Of a DNA stretch of 64,000 nt, positions 46,526 through 55,565 are shown one piece after another; position 1 is the first letter of the stretch, and each line of letters starts with the position of its first letter. The notes below the pieces were generated by a model that ran no database searches, had not been told where the DNA came from, and saw only the letters and a list, made by a program, of their open reading frames with translations. The stretch covers positions 8,181,547 through 8,245,546 of the forward strand of contig NZ_AP019860.1 in the NCBI RefSeq assembly GCF_009002475.1, in the 5' to 3' direction. Both the position numbers and the translations under genes were made by a program. The DNA is from Candidatus Uabimicrobium amorphum. Its GTDB lineage: Bacteria > Planctomycetota > Uabimicrobiia > Uabimicrobiales > Uabimicrobiaceae.

Positions 46526-47464
46526 CTATCCCGCATAATGCGCTACTGCAAATGAAATAACGCTCAGGACACATGTTACTGTAAGGGTATAAAATATTTG
46601 TTTTTCTTCGCTGATTCCCTGGTTTATAAAAAACAATATCGAATTTTTCTTATCGACAAATAGTGACATCACAAAATACACAATCGGCACCGCTAAAATG
46701 GCAACGGGTACAACAAAACTAACGATTGCATTTGACGAAAAGGTTAAATCCATAGAAGTCGCCGCGATAACAAATCCTAAAAAATACGTTCCAGCTTTAC
46801 CAAGCAAAATTTTACTTGGTTTTACTTGATCGATAAAGACACCTAGCAAGCATCCAATCACGACAGCTAGCACTAGCGCGTTTTCGTATTGATCGCCGAC
46901 GACAGAAAACAGAAACAATACCGAGCTAATCACGATAAGTATATTGGTAAATAGTCCATCAATTTGGTCTAAGGAATCTAAGGCATTTATGATAAATACA
47001 ACCCAACAAATAGATAAGAATATATTGCCTAAATAAAATGTCCCTTCTCCCATAGAAAAAGGTAAAAAGCGTAAAAATTCGTGGTCAATAGAAATACTGT
47101 TGACGATTAAAACACAAGCGGCCAGAATATGAATTACAATGCGCAACAATACCGAAAATGGGTACACGTCGTGTATTAATCCACAAAATGTTACTAAAAT
47201 AGCACCTAAGAGAATGCCTAAAAACTTAGGGTTTCCCAGAGAGATTTTGATTTCTTGGTCCGGAAATTCAATATAGAAAAACAGAATCAATGATAGTATA
47301 AACCCTAAATATACAGCTACCCCTCCGAAATACGGAATCTCCCGACCACGAATGGTATCTTTTCGAGAGACAATTTGGTAATTCTTTGCGATCCTTTTTA
47401 TTGGGTACACAGTAGAATAGGTAAGAAAAAAAGCTATTGATAGGTAAATTAAATAATACGTCAC
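46526..47464 (-). CDS. MraY/WecA-type polyprenyl-phosphate sugar-phosphate transferase
   Basis: A multi-pass membrane enzyme of the GT4 family that loads a sugar-1-phosphate onto undecaprenyl phosphate. It has about ten hydrophobic helices in 312 aa. The signature region IRGREIPYFGGVAVYLGF (residues about 38-55) matches the (K)P(T/R)xGG of the family, and NALDSLDQIDGLFTN (about 155-170) corresponds to the NAxNxxDGxDGL catalytic Asp loop, with Asp in place of the usual Asn at the third position. The start is GTG at 47464, with AGGGG 7 nt upstream; the ATG at 47494 lies inside a terminator hairpin and is rejected. It could serve glycan or teichoic-type synthesis. Exact sugar unknown. Confidence 0.85.
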   Translation of the reverse strand: MTYYLIYLSIAFFLTYSTVYPIKRIAKNYQIVSRKDTIRGREIPYFGGVAVYLGFILSLILFFYIEFPDQEIKISLGNPKFLGILLGAILVTFCGLIHDVYPFSVLLRIVIHILAACVLIVNSISIDHEFLRFLPFSMGEGTFYLGNIFLSICWVVFIINALDSLDQIDGLFTNILIVISSVLFLFSVVGDQYENALVLAVVIGCLLGVFIDQVKPSKILLGKAGTYFLGFVIAATSMDLTFSSNAIVSFVVPVAILAVPIVYFVMSLFVDKKNSILFFINQGISEEKQIFYTLTVTCVLSVISFAVAHYAG

Positions 47465-47475
47465 TTTTTTACCCC

Positions 47476-47514
47476 TAAAAAAAAAGAGGCCCATAGAAGT
47501 CTTCTTCTAGGACC
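47476..47514 (-). terminator. Rho-independent terminator between kinase and MraY-like gene
   Basis: On the minus strand GGTCCTAGAAG (complement of 47504-47514) pairs with CTTCTATGGGCC (complement of 47488-47499, one bulged base) around a 4-nt loop, followed by a nine-T run (47476-47485). It ends about 12 nt before the GTG start at 47464. It separates the kinase at 47626 from the next gene, or acts as a read-through attenuator. Confidence 0.8.
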
Positions 47515-47625
47515 ATTATTCTAGGATGTGTTTGATAAATTTAACTGTAGAGAGCTATTTATGAATAGAGTTGGTGTTAAGGACTAAGAGAGGGTCCCTT
47601 AAACAACAATATGCGAATTTTATAC

Positions 47626-49686
47626 CTAGCTTTCTGCTCCTAAACCTCGTAATTCGTCGCACAGAGTCTTATATTGTCTAGCACCCTTGTGGTTTTTATC
47701 AAGCGTTAAAATAAAATCAAAACTCTTGATTGCTTGTGTATACTTAGAATTTCGAAAGTTCTCCAAACCTTCTTGTAGTGCCTGATCAATTTGTACTTGA
47801 TCCTTGAGTTTCTTCTCAGCAAGTTGTTTGTATTTTTCGGCACCAATATGCGTTTCCATATACCTAAGAACACGTTCATAGCACTTGATCGCTTTGTCCC
47901 ATTGTTGACCTTTGAAGAATGTCATGCCCTGGTTGTAGAAGAAAGCGATTTCCTCCATTTTATTGCCTTCATCTATGCGATCTTTGGTTTCTCTTAATAA
48001 TTTCTCTGCATCTTTGTGTTCACCGTCTATATGTAACACTTCTTCGACGATTTGTATAGCGCGGGTAAAATTCCAGTTGTTATATTCTTCCACAGCTTGC
48101 TTGTATTTATCATCGACCTCAGAGCGATTTTTCTGTAAGCGCGATAACTCAGCTTGGGCCATTTCCAAATATTTGCGAGCATCTTTGTGACCGGAATGTA
48201 ATTTTAGAACCTCTTCAAACCAATGCACAGCTTCTGCATACTTTTCGTTTTTTAGAGCCATGATAGCATCGCGATACATTTCCGCAATTTTTGCCATTTT
48301 TATTTTTTTATGGCATAGTGATTGTAATTTTTGAATAAGCTCACTGTATGGATTAATAAGTAGCGCTTCTTCAAATTTTTCCAACGCCTGTGCAAATTTG
48401 TTTTGCTGAAATAATTTTTTCCCAACACGAGTAATTTTTTGCGAATTTTCCAACTCTTCTTTCACAGCGTTTTGTGCGCTAGAAAATGTCTCAGGCATTC
48501 TTTTTTGCAAAGAGGAAATATACCTTGTTACTGTTTTAGAGTTTTGATAGTGGCAGGCCAATTTCAAAAAATCTTTTACGTAGTTAAACGCCTCTTCATG
48601 CATCGCTGCTTCGTGAAAAGCTTGCGCTTGATGAAACCACTCTTCTATTAAGTCCTGCTCTTGATGAGTTTTTACGAGTTGTAAAGTTTCTTGTTTTTTC
48701 GTTAAGGCTTCTTTGTTGCTTGGTTCCATTGCCAATATTTTATCATAGATTTCCAAAGCTTCACCAAAATTTTCACGGTCTACCGCTAGGTGAGCATCTA
48801 TAATAAGAGGCGTTATTTTATTCTCAAGTCTAGTTGTTGGCGATCCTTGGTTAAGTAAAACGTCTATGAGTTCATCAACATTCTTAAAACGATCCTTTTC
48901 ATCTTTCGCCAACGTTTTTAAAATGACGTTGTTTAAAAACGTCGGTACTTTTTCGTTGAGTTCTACAGGAGGGATAGGATCTTCATTTAGGTGTAACTTG
49001 TATAGAGCAATAGGGCTCTCAGCATCAAAGGGCACACGTCCTGTGACCATTTCATAGAGAATAACACCCAAGGCGTACTGATCAGTGTAAGCAGACACTG
49101 TTCCTTCAAATTGTTCGGGGGCCATGTATGTTGGTTTACCAAGAACAATACCGGTCTGAGTAACACGTTCAGAGCCTATCGTTTTTGCAATTCCAAAATC
49201 CATAATCTTTACAACATCATCTGGACGTATCATGATGTTGTCAGGGGATAAATCACGGTGAATGATTTGATGTTTAAGATTATGAGCATATGCAATGGAT
49301 TTCCCCACTTGAATGAACACATCCAATGCTGTTTGAATCGGAAAGGCGCCATCATCTTCGAGAATATCTGCAAGAGTTTTTCCCTCGACGTACTCCATTA
49401 TGAAGCCTGTTATATCCGGCTCATCAATAGCACTTATTATACGCACGATATTAATGTGATCAAGTTGTGCAAGAAGGCGCATCTCAATTTCAAACCGTTG
49501 CCGAAACCCTTTTTCTTCTGATAAGTGCGGATGAAATATTTTCAATGCTCTTGGAACATCAAGTTTAGTATCTATAGCCTTATAGACTGTCCCAAACCCC
49601 CCCACCGCAATCTTCTCTTTAACAACACACGAACCAAATGTGCGGTTGATCATCTTATCAACTTTTTCTATATTTTCCACTGTCAT
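47626..49686 (-). CDS. Soluble Ser/Thr kinase with C-terminal TPR array
   Basis: A 686-aa kinase. The kinase domain (about 17-275) has VGGFGTVYK, the VAIK lysine at Lys49 (ALKIF), HRDLSPDN (about 144), DFGIAK (about 163), MAPEQF and the D of YTDQYALG, so it is complete. No transmembrane helix is visible. Residues about 300-686 contain TPR-like helix pairs with long linking helices (e.g. AVHWFEEVLKLHSGHKDARKYLEMA, AIKCYERVLRYMETHIGAEKY). The ATG at 49686 has AAGG upstream. It stands upstream of the MraY-like gene but is separated from it by a terminator. Confidence 0.92.
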   Translation of the reverse strand: MTVENIEKVDKMINRTFGSCVVKEKIAVGGFGTVYKAIDTKLDVPRALKIFHPHLSEEKGFRQRFEIEMRLLAQLDHINIVRIISAIDEPDITGFIMEYVEGKTLADILEDDGAFPIQTALDVFIQVGKSIAYAHNLKHQIIHRDLSPDNIMIRPDDVVKIMDFGIAKTIGSERVTQTGIVLGKPTYMAPEQFEGTVSAYTDQYALGVILYEMVTGRVPFDAESPIALYKLHLNEDPIPPVELNEKVPTFLNNVILKTLAKDEKDRFKNVDELIDVLLNQGSPTTRLENKITPLIIDAHLAVDRENFGEALEIYDKILAMEPSNKEALTKKQETLQLVKTHQEQDLIEEWFHQAQAFHEAAMHEEAFNYVKDFLKLACHYQNSKTVTRYISSLQKRMPETFSSAQNAVKEELENSQKITRVGKKLFQQNKFAQALEKFEEALLINPYSELIQKLQSLCHKKIKMAKIAEMYRDAIMALKNEKYAEAVHWFEEVLKLHSGHKDARKYLEMAQAELSRLQKNRSEVDDKYKQAVEEYNNWNFTRAIQIVEEVLHIDGEHKDAEKLLRETKDRIDEGNKMEEIAFFYNQGMTFFKGQQWDKAIKCYERVLRYMETHIGAEKYKQLAEKKLKDQVQIDQALQEGLENFRNSKYTQAIKSFDFILTLDKNHKGARQYKTLCDELRGLGAES

Positions 49687-49838
49687 GAATTGCCTTTATT
49701 AATGAATGGATTTGATTGGATGGATTTGGTAAAAAATAATGTAGAGAAAACACATATAATTACAACATGTCCTGATTTTAAACCCAAGTATTTTCCTCAA
49801 ATTTTATACTTTTAGTTAAATAAAAGTCAAGGATTTTT

Positions 49839-51215
49839 TTATGAAATCGCTTTCCTATTTTCATCTATACACTCATTTGTGGTTTCTTGTATTTTTTGAA
49901 TATTTTTGTTTAGCACAGCGTTTAGCGTAACGCCAACAACAACGGCAACAACCACTGTGTTTCCCGTTAAGATTTTGAGAGGTATCGGCAAATCCCATCC
50001 TTGCACAGCCGATGGTATTGAAAGAGCACTTATCAAAGTGATACCAATAATAAGTGAATTTTCATTGGTATTTTTTGCCGCCGCTAAAAGGCGAATACCT
50101 GATACGGAAATCATACCACACACAATGACAAAAACAGCTCCTAGTACACAACGTGGCATGGCAACTAACAGTGCGCCAAACTTAGGACATAAGCCATACA
50201 ATATCAAAATGCATGCGGCTATTTGCACAACAAAGCGACTTGCAATGCGTGTAGTACTTATAATACCGATATTTTGACTATAGCTGGTGCAAGGCATAGC
50301 TCCCAAAAGAGAAGAGAGAACACAGGAGAAACCTTCCGCGGTAATTCCGCGATTCATATGCTTTACCTTGTATGTCTCACCACATGCAGCACATGTGGCC
50401 GCATAGTCACCGATGGATTCGAGAATAGAACCAACATAGCCAGCAAAAACTCCCACAACAGCGGCAAATAAAATGTCGGTAGATGTTATTTCAAAAAAAG
50501 AATATGGATATATTTCCGGCAGCGAAAACCATGGCTTTTGCGCAACGATGTCCCAATCCACTAAGCCAAAAAAACCAGCGATTCCCAATCCCACAACCCA
50601 AATTGAAATAAAAATAGCCGCTCTTGCAATTAAACCGCCTAAGACATTTTTTGCAAATACTTGCAAACCCAAAATCATACAAAGAACTAGGCCGGCAAGA
50701 AATATGGTGTCTTTATTGCCAAAGGTCCAACTCATCGCCACTTTTCCGAGGGAAATACCTATGCACATTACGACACAGCCGGACACAGCGATGGGAAAAA
50801 ATTTACGTAAAAATCCCAAAACTCTTAGTGCGCCCAATAAAGCTTCCAAAATTCCACCAAGGAAAATAGCAAGCCACATAGTAGACGCCCCACATATAGG
50901 TCCAACGGTTTTTAGTACTGCGGTATGTGTGGCAGAAGGCCCTTGTATAATAGGAAGACGGTTACCTAAAGTCGTTTGGATTAGAGTAGAAATTCCCATG
51001 GCAAACAAACAGAAATTTACGAATTTTGCACCTTGAATTTGAGTCATCCCCATAGCAGAGGCAACCGCCAAAGGCAAAACAAAGGGAGAAATATCGACTA
51101 ATGTATGCTGCCATGCATACAGAATACTTTCTCCCCATGAAGGAGGTTTTTCGTCTATCTTGTATATTGGTTCGCAAACAACGGGCGACTCTTCCCAAAC
51201 TTTTTCATCTTGCAT
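49839..51215 (-). CDS. NCS2-family purine/nucleobase permease
   Basis: A 458-aa permease with about 12-14 transmembrane helices. It carries the family hallmarks: Gln-His in helix 1 (AWQHTLVDISP), the conserved acidic residue in CGETYKVKHMNRG, and the nucleobase-ascorbate motif QNIGIISTTR in the substrate-binding half-helix. In this family that motif is seen with transporters of xanthine, uric acid or uracil. The coxM stop and this start share a base (TAATG), so it is translationally coupled to the molybdenum hydroxylase genes, which makes uptake of the enzyme's substrate likely. Substrate choice within the family is inferred. Confidence 0.9.
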   Translation of the reverse strand: MQDEKVWEESPVVCEPIYKIDEKPPSWGESILYAWQHTLVDISPFVLPLAVASAMGMTQIQGAKFVNFCLFAMGISTLIQTTLGNRLPIIQGPSATHTAVLKTVGPICGASTMWLAIFLGGILEALLGALRVLGFLRKFFPIAVSGCVVMCIGISLGKVAMSWTFGNKDTIFLAGLVLCMILGLQVFAKNVLGGLIARAAIFISIWVVGLGIAGFFGLVDWDIVAQKPWFSLPEIYPYSFFEITSTDILFAAVVGVFAGYVGSILESIGDYAATCAACGETYKVKHMNRGITAEGFSCVLSSLLGAMPCTSYSQNIGIISTTRIASRFVVQIAACILILYGLCPKFGALLVAMPRCVLGAVFVIVCGMISVSGIRLLAAAKNTNENSLIIGITLISALSIPSAVQGWDLPIPLKILTGNTVVVAVVVGVTLNAVLNKNIQKIQETTNECIDENRKAIS

Positions 51216-52090
51216 TACGCTAAAGCTTTGTCGAAAGCGCGCTTCAATGTTTTCTTCGTTAAAACTTTTGCCAAGTGGCGGCGATAATCTGCAGAAGCGT
51301 GAATATCAGACCCCGGTTCAATATCTTCACTAGATGCCACGTTGGCAATATTTTCGAGTAACTCTTCACTTACATTTTGTTTATCTAAAAGTTGCGAAGC
51401 TTTTTCCGCGAAAACGGGAGCATCACCCACACTAAAAAATACAATCTTACCCTTTTCGCAACGCCCTTTGCGATCAACGTTCAAACTGACCGCAACTCCC
51501 ACCATGGCATAATCTCCATGACGACGAGAAACTTCATCAAAGGCAAAGCCATATCTTTTTGGCATATGAGGGATAGCAACTTCTGTGAGAATTTCGTCTT
51601 CCTTCATCGCGGTGCCGAACATTCCCGTAAAAAAATCGGTGATAGCCACGACCCGTTCACCGTCTTTATTGCGCAAACGTAAACTTGCATCTAAAGCCAA
51701 CATAACAGCTGGCAACTCTGCCGCAGGATCTGCGTGGACAAGACTCCCCCCCATCGTTCCACGATTGCGAATTTGAGGATGTGCGATATAGGGTATTGTC
51801 TCGTGTAATAGTGGACATTTTTTGGCAACAACATCACTTTTTTCCAACTCGGAGTAGCGTGCCATAGCACCTATCAGTACACCGTGTTTACGATGTTCTT
51901 TTATATATGATAAATCTTGTAGGCCGTTTATGTCTATGAGAATGCCTGGTGTGGCAAGTCTAAAATTCATTGCCGGAACTAAACTTTGTCCTCCAGCTAA
52001 AATTTTAGCCTCACCTCCATACTGGTGCATTAAATCAAGTGCTTCTTCCATCGAAGACGGCTTATAATATTCGAATGTGCAAGGCTTCAT
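51215..52090 (-). CDS. Molybdenum hydroxylase FAD subunit (CoxM/XdhB-like)
   Basis: This is the medium, FAD-carrying subunit of a three-part xanthine oxidase-family enzyme. The PCMH-type FAD fold shows ILAGGQSLVPAMNFRLATP (FAD pyrophosphate site) and IRNRGTMGGSLVHADPAAELPA (second FAD motif), with the CO-dehydrogenase flavoprotein C-terminal domain after about residue 180. The length of 291 aa is normal. It is the fifth gene of the kinase-started operon and ends in a TAATG overlap with the permease. Confidence 0.92.
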   Translation of the reverse strand: MKPCTFEYYKPSSMEEALDLMHQYGGEAKILAGGQSLVPAMNFRLATPGILIDINGLQDLSYIKEHRKHGVLIGAMARYSELEKSDVVAKKCPLLHETIPYIAHPQIRNRGTMGGSLVHADPAAELPAVMLALDASLRLRNKDGERVVAITDFFTGMFGTAMKEDEILTEVAIPHMPKRYGFAFDEVSRRHGDYAMVGVAVSLNVDRKGRCEKGKIVFFSVGDAPVFAEKASQLLDKQNVSEELLENIANVASSEDIEPGSDIHASADYRRHLAKVLTKKTLKRAFDKALA

Positions 52091-52109
52091 GCTCGAATTC
52101 CTAATCGTT

Positions 52110-52718
52110 TTATTTTACAAAATACCAAATAACAGCTGCGATACCAACTCCCACAACTCCTAATATACCCCAAAACATAGGATTTTTCACGGAATCCTCG
52201 GCAACATCTTTTGCGACTCCTACAGCAAATTTTACTTGTGATGGAGGAATATATTCTGTTTTTGCTCGGGGATCTATTTGATGTTCAAGAGCTGCGTTCA
52301 TGGATTCCAAACTTTGCCGCGCCATACTCTTACCTACAGTATCAAGAAGTCTTTGCCCTACGCTAGCGAGTTTTCCACCCACTTGTAAATCGGCAGCATA
52401 CTTCATCAAAGTTTCGCTTTCCGTTTTTTCTTCGAGGGAAATTTGAGCTTTTCCTTTGACAAAACCAGACTTTCCCTTACCGTTTACAACCATTGTATAG
52501 CTTTCGGGTTCGACTTTATCACTTAATTGTATTTTACTAGAAAATGAGCCCGAAACAGGACCAACCTTAACTTCCATCTCTGCTTCGTATTTATCTTCTT
52601 CGGTTTTCTCCATTTTCTTAGCGCCTGGAAGTGCTGTAATAAGGACATCTGGATCCTGCAATAAATCCCAAACTTCTTCACGCGATCCTTTAAAGGTAAA
52701 TTCGCCTTCTAATTTCAT
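52110..52718 (-). CDS. CoxG-like SRPBCC protein with C-terminal membrane anchor
   Basis: A 202-aa protein of the CoxG family (SRPBCC/START-like fold) of about 150 residues: MKLEGEFTFKGSREEVWDLLQDPDVL and LPGAKKMEK at the start, then VKVGPVSGSFSSKIQLSDK, and QVGGKLASVGQRLLDTVG, the family's typical C-terminal helix. A hydrophobic segment follows at the end (GILGVVGVGIAAVIWYFVK), a membrane tail. CoxG-type proteins anchor the molybdenum hydroxylase to the membrane. The ATG at 52718 has AGGAG 9 nt upstream; the preceding TTG at 52724 is less likely. It is in the middle of the operon, between large and FAD subunits. Confidence 0.9.
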   Translation of the reverse strand: MKLEGEFTFKGSREEVWDLLQDPDVLITALPGAKKMEKTEEDKYEAEMEVKVGPVSGSFSSKIQLSDKVEPESYTMVVNGKGKSGFVKGKAQISLEEKTESETLMKYAADLQVGGKLASVGQRLLDTVGKSMARQSLESMNAALEHQIDPRAKTEYIPPSQVKFAVGVAKDVAEDSVKNPMFWGILGVVGVGIAAVIWYFVK

Positions 52719-52739
52719 GTCCAACTTCTCCTTAGTTGT

Positions 52740-55091
52740 CTAAATTTGTTCCTTGGTTTTGTTTTGCGAGATTATTTCATATAGTCTATTGGGACTTAGA
52801 GGTATTTCTAGAATTTCTAAATTACAATCGTGGAAAGCATTCTCGATAGCTTGGGCATATAGTGCTCCCACAGGTATAGCTCCTGCTTCTCCTGCTCCTT
52901 TTACCCCTAAAGGGTTTAACGGTGACGGGGTTTCGATATGATCACCTTCAATCTTTGGTACGTCCAGAGATGTCGGCAATAAATAATCCATAAACGATGC
53001 ATTCAACAATTGTCCATTTTCGTCAAAGAATAGTTGTTCGTAAAAGGCATTACCAATCCCTTGGGCAACACCACCTTGTATTTGCCCATCTAAAATCATT
53101 GGATTGATAACTCTTCCACAATCGTGCACGACGATATATCTTTCAATATTGACAAGGAATGTCTCGGGGTCAACACTGACAATCATGGCATGTACTCCAC
53201 TAGCCGTCGTACCTCGCGAAGGGCCAAAATAAGAGGTGGCTTCAAGTCCTGGTTCGGTTCCTGGTTTTACAGCTCCACGCAGTGGATTTGCTTTTGCCGC
53301 AAGCTCCCCTAGTGAAATCGCCGTGTCAGGAACACCTTTTACTTGAACGTTGCCTCCGCTCACCTCAAGATCATCTTCACTTGCTTCCAAGATCTCACTA
53401 GCGAGCTTGTGTATTTTTTTCTTCACCGCTAGCGCCGCTTCATGACAAGCGCTTCCAGCAACTACAGCTCCACGACTAGCAAAAGTTCCGGCTCCCCATC
53501 CAAATTCTAGTGTATCTCCTGTGACAACACGTACATCTTCAACTGGTACATCCAAAACCTCAGAAACAATTTGAGCAAAAGATGTAAAGTGTCCTTGCCC
53601 TTGCGTTCCAATACCTGTTACTAAACTTACTTTGCCACTTGGATCAATGGATACTTTAGCCCCTTCATAAGGACCGATTCCCGTACCTTCTACATAAGAA
53701 ACAATGCCGATCCCAACGCGTTTTCCTTCTTGTAGTAAACGCGGTTGCTCCTCTTTGATGAACTTATCGTATTCAATCAGTTCTACGGCACGTTTTAATG
53801 CCGGTTCATAGTTACCACTGTCATAAACCAATGGAGAGAAGTCTTGGTATATTATTTCATTGTCATACGGAAAAGCATCCTGGGGAATAAAGTTTTTCCT
53901 ACGAATTTCGACAGGTGTCATGCCCAGTTTTTGCGCCGCTAAGTCGAGCAAACGCTCCATAACAAAAACCCCGTGCTGTCGTCCAGCTCCACGATAAGGA
54001 GTAACAATGGGTTTATTGGTGAATACGGCAGTAAATTCACTGTAGTAATTTGGTACATCATAGCAACCAAGTAGTGTACACTGGCTATTGATGGGAACAG
54101 TGAGTCCATAAGGTGCATATGCTCCGGCATCATGGACAAAAACATCGTGAATACCCAAAATTTTGCCATCTTCTGCTACGGCAATTTCCGCTTCATGCAC
54201 TTGACCGCGTTCATGTGTTGTTGAAAAAAAGTTCTCTTCGCGATCTTCGATCCATTTTACAGGGCGCTTTAGTTGTTTTGAAACCCACGGTATCAAAACT
54301 TCTTCCGGGTAAAACATCATAATTTTAGGTCCGAAGCCACCGCCGATAAACGGTGCGATTACACGCACTTGCGACTGAGAAAGTCCCAACATCGCAGCAA
54401 GGCCATTGCGAATAGGAATCGGGGCTTGTGTGGTATCCCAAACAGTAAGCTGTTGATTCCGTTCGTCCCAATTCGCCACTACACCGCGATTTTCCATCGC
54501 CGCTGCTGTTCCACGGTCATAGATAAACTTCCGCGAAATAACCGTATGTGCCTTATCGCGAATAGACGAATAACTTCCTTTTTCTTGGACCACATGAGCC
54601 GCAATATTCTTTTCAATATCATCATGTACGAGCGGGCTCTCATCCGTCATGGCTTTTTCAATATCTACAACAGCATCTAAAAAGTCAATGTCTACTTCAA
54701 TGTCTTCTACAGCATCTTCTGCAATATAACGACTTTCTGCAACAACCATCACGACAGCTTCCCCAGCATGGCAAATTTTATCTTTTGCAAGAGGGACTTG
54801 TGTGCGTTCGTTAAAGACAATATCTTTAATTGGTGGGGGGGGAACTAAAAGGGGACCTCTTTGCCAATAATCGCCTAGATCTTCGGCGGTATATACTCCA
54901 ATGACTCCAGGTCGTTTTTTTGCCTCTTCGGTATCGATACTGAGAATTTTCCCATGGGCATAGTCACTGCGATAGAAAGCGACATGTAATGTATTTGGTA
55001 AATTTACATCGTCTGTAAACAAAGCTTGGCCAGTAAGAAGACGAGGATCTTCATTGCGACGAATACGTTGTCCAAAATATCTAGTAGCCAC
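52740..55091 (-). CDS. Molybdenum hydroxylase large subunit (CoxL/XDH-type)
   Basis: A 783-aa molybdopterin-binding subunit of the xanthine oxidase family. It has RIRRNEDPRLLTGQALFTDD at the start, VIAPFIGGGFGPKIMMFYPEE, the 'TPYRGAGRQHG' active-site loop at about residue 363, GTQGQGHFT and the C-terminal catalytic Glu in GVKGAGEAGAIP (about 735). The YRGAGR loop is that of form II (non-CO) enzymes; CO dehydrogenase form I has a Cys-Ser-Phe-Arg loop. Oxidation of xanthine, aldehyde or a heterocycle is therefore more likely than CO. The length is normal. It is the third gene of the operon. The substrate has not been shown. Confidence 0.93.
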   Translation of the reverse strand: MATRYFGQRIRRNEDPRLLTGQALFTDDVNLPNTLHVAFYRSDYAHGKILSIDTEEAKKRPGVIGVYTAEDLGDYWQRGPLLVPPPPIKDIVFNERTQVPLAKDKICHAGEAVVMVVAESRYIAEDAVEDIEVDIDFLDAVVDIEKAMTDESPLVHDDIEKNIAAHVVQEKGSYSSIRDKAHTVISRKFIYDRGTAAAMENRGVVANWDERNQQLTVWDTTQAPIPIRNGLAAMLGLSQSQVRVIAPFIGGGFGPKIMMFYPEEVLIPWVSKQLKRPVKWIEDREENFFSTTHERGQVHEAEIAVAEDGKILGIHDVFVHDAGAYAPYGLTVPINSQCTLLGCYDVPNYYSEFTAVFTNKPIVTPYRGAGRQHGVFVMERLLDLAAQKLGMTPVEIRRKNFIPQDAFPYDNEIIYQDFSPLVYDSGNYEPALKRAVELIEYDKFIKEEQPRLLQEGKRVGIGIVSYVEGTGIGPYEGAKVSIDPSGKVSLVTGIGTQGQGHFTSFAQIVSEVLDVPVEDVRVVTGDTLEFGWGAGTFASRGAVVAGSACHEAALAVKKKIHKLASEILEASEDDLEVSGGNVQVKGVPDTAISLGELAAKANPLRGAVKPGTEPGLEATSYFGPSRGTTASGVHAMIVSVDPETFLVNIERYIVVHDCGRVINPMILDGQIQGGVAQGIGNAFYEQLFFDENGQLLNASFMDYLLPTSLDVPKIEGDHIETPSPLNPLGVKGAGEAGAIPVGALYAQAIENAFHDCNLEILEIPLSPNRLYEIISQNKTKEQI

Positions 55092-55103
55092 AATTACTCC
55101 TCC

Positions 55104-55565
55104 TTAGGTTAAAGATTTGGCTGCCAACTTCACAGCATCTACGATGTTCTGGTATCCTGTACAACGACAAAGGTTTCCTGACAGTGCTTCACGAATTTCG
55201 TGTTCACTTGGATCAGGATTTTCTTTCAGAAAAGGCACAAGCGTCATTAAAAACCCTGGTGTACAAAAACCACATTGTAAGGCGTGCTTTTCGCGAAATG
55301 CTTCCTGAATAGGGTGAAGATTGTCTACATTCCCAATACCTTCCACAGTTGTAAGTTCCTCACCGTCAACCTGAACTGCAAAAATAATACAAGCGCGGAC
55401 AGCTTCGCCATTCAGCAAAACAGTACAAGCACCACAAACCCCATGTTCACATCCTACATGAGTTCCTGTAAGCTCTAAATCGTGACGTAAAAAATCACTT
55501 AACAGCATTCGTGGTTCTACATCGCGCTCATATTTTTGTCCGTTTACTGTTAGACTTATTTTCAT
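55104..55565 (-). CDS. Molybdenum hydroxylase [2Fe-2S] subunit (CoxS-like)
   Basis: This is the small iron-sulfur subunit that moves electrons from molybdenum to FAD. Eight cysteines are as in the family: Cys39, 44, 47 and 59 (GCEHGVCGACTVLLNG...AC) form the plant-ferredoxin-type cluster, and four more in QCGFCTPGFLM and GNLCRCTGYQ form the second cluster. The length is 153 aa. Its start codon ATG (55565) overlaps the stop of the upstream kinase as ATGA, so translation is probably coupled to that kinase. Confidence 0.95.
   Translation of the reverse strand: MKISLTVNGQKYERDVEPRMLLSDFLRHDLELTGTHVGCEHGVCGACTVLLNGEAVRACIIFAVQVDGEELTTVEGIGNVDNLHPIQEAFREKHALQCGFCTPGFLMTLVPFLKENPDPSEHEIREALSGNLCRCTGYQNIVDAVKLAAKSLT

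Noticed and set aside
50473..51036. 187-codon plus-strand frame opposite the permease
   Set aside because: It is antisense to a gene with clear NCS2 motifs and looks like a shadow frame.
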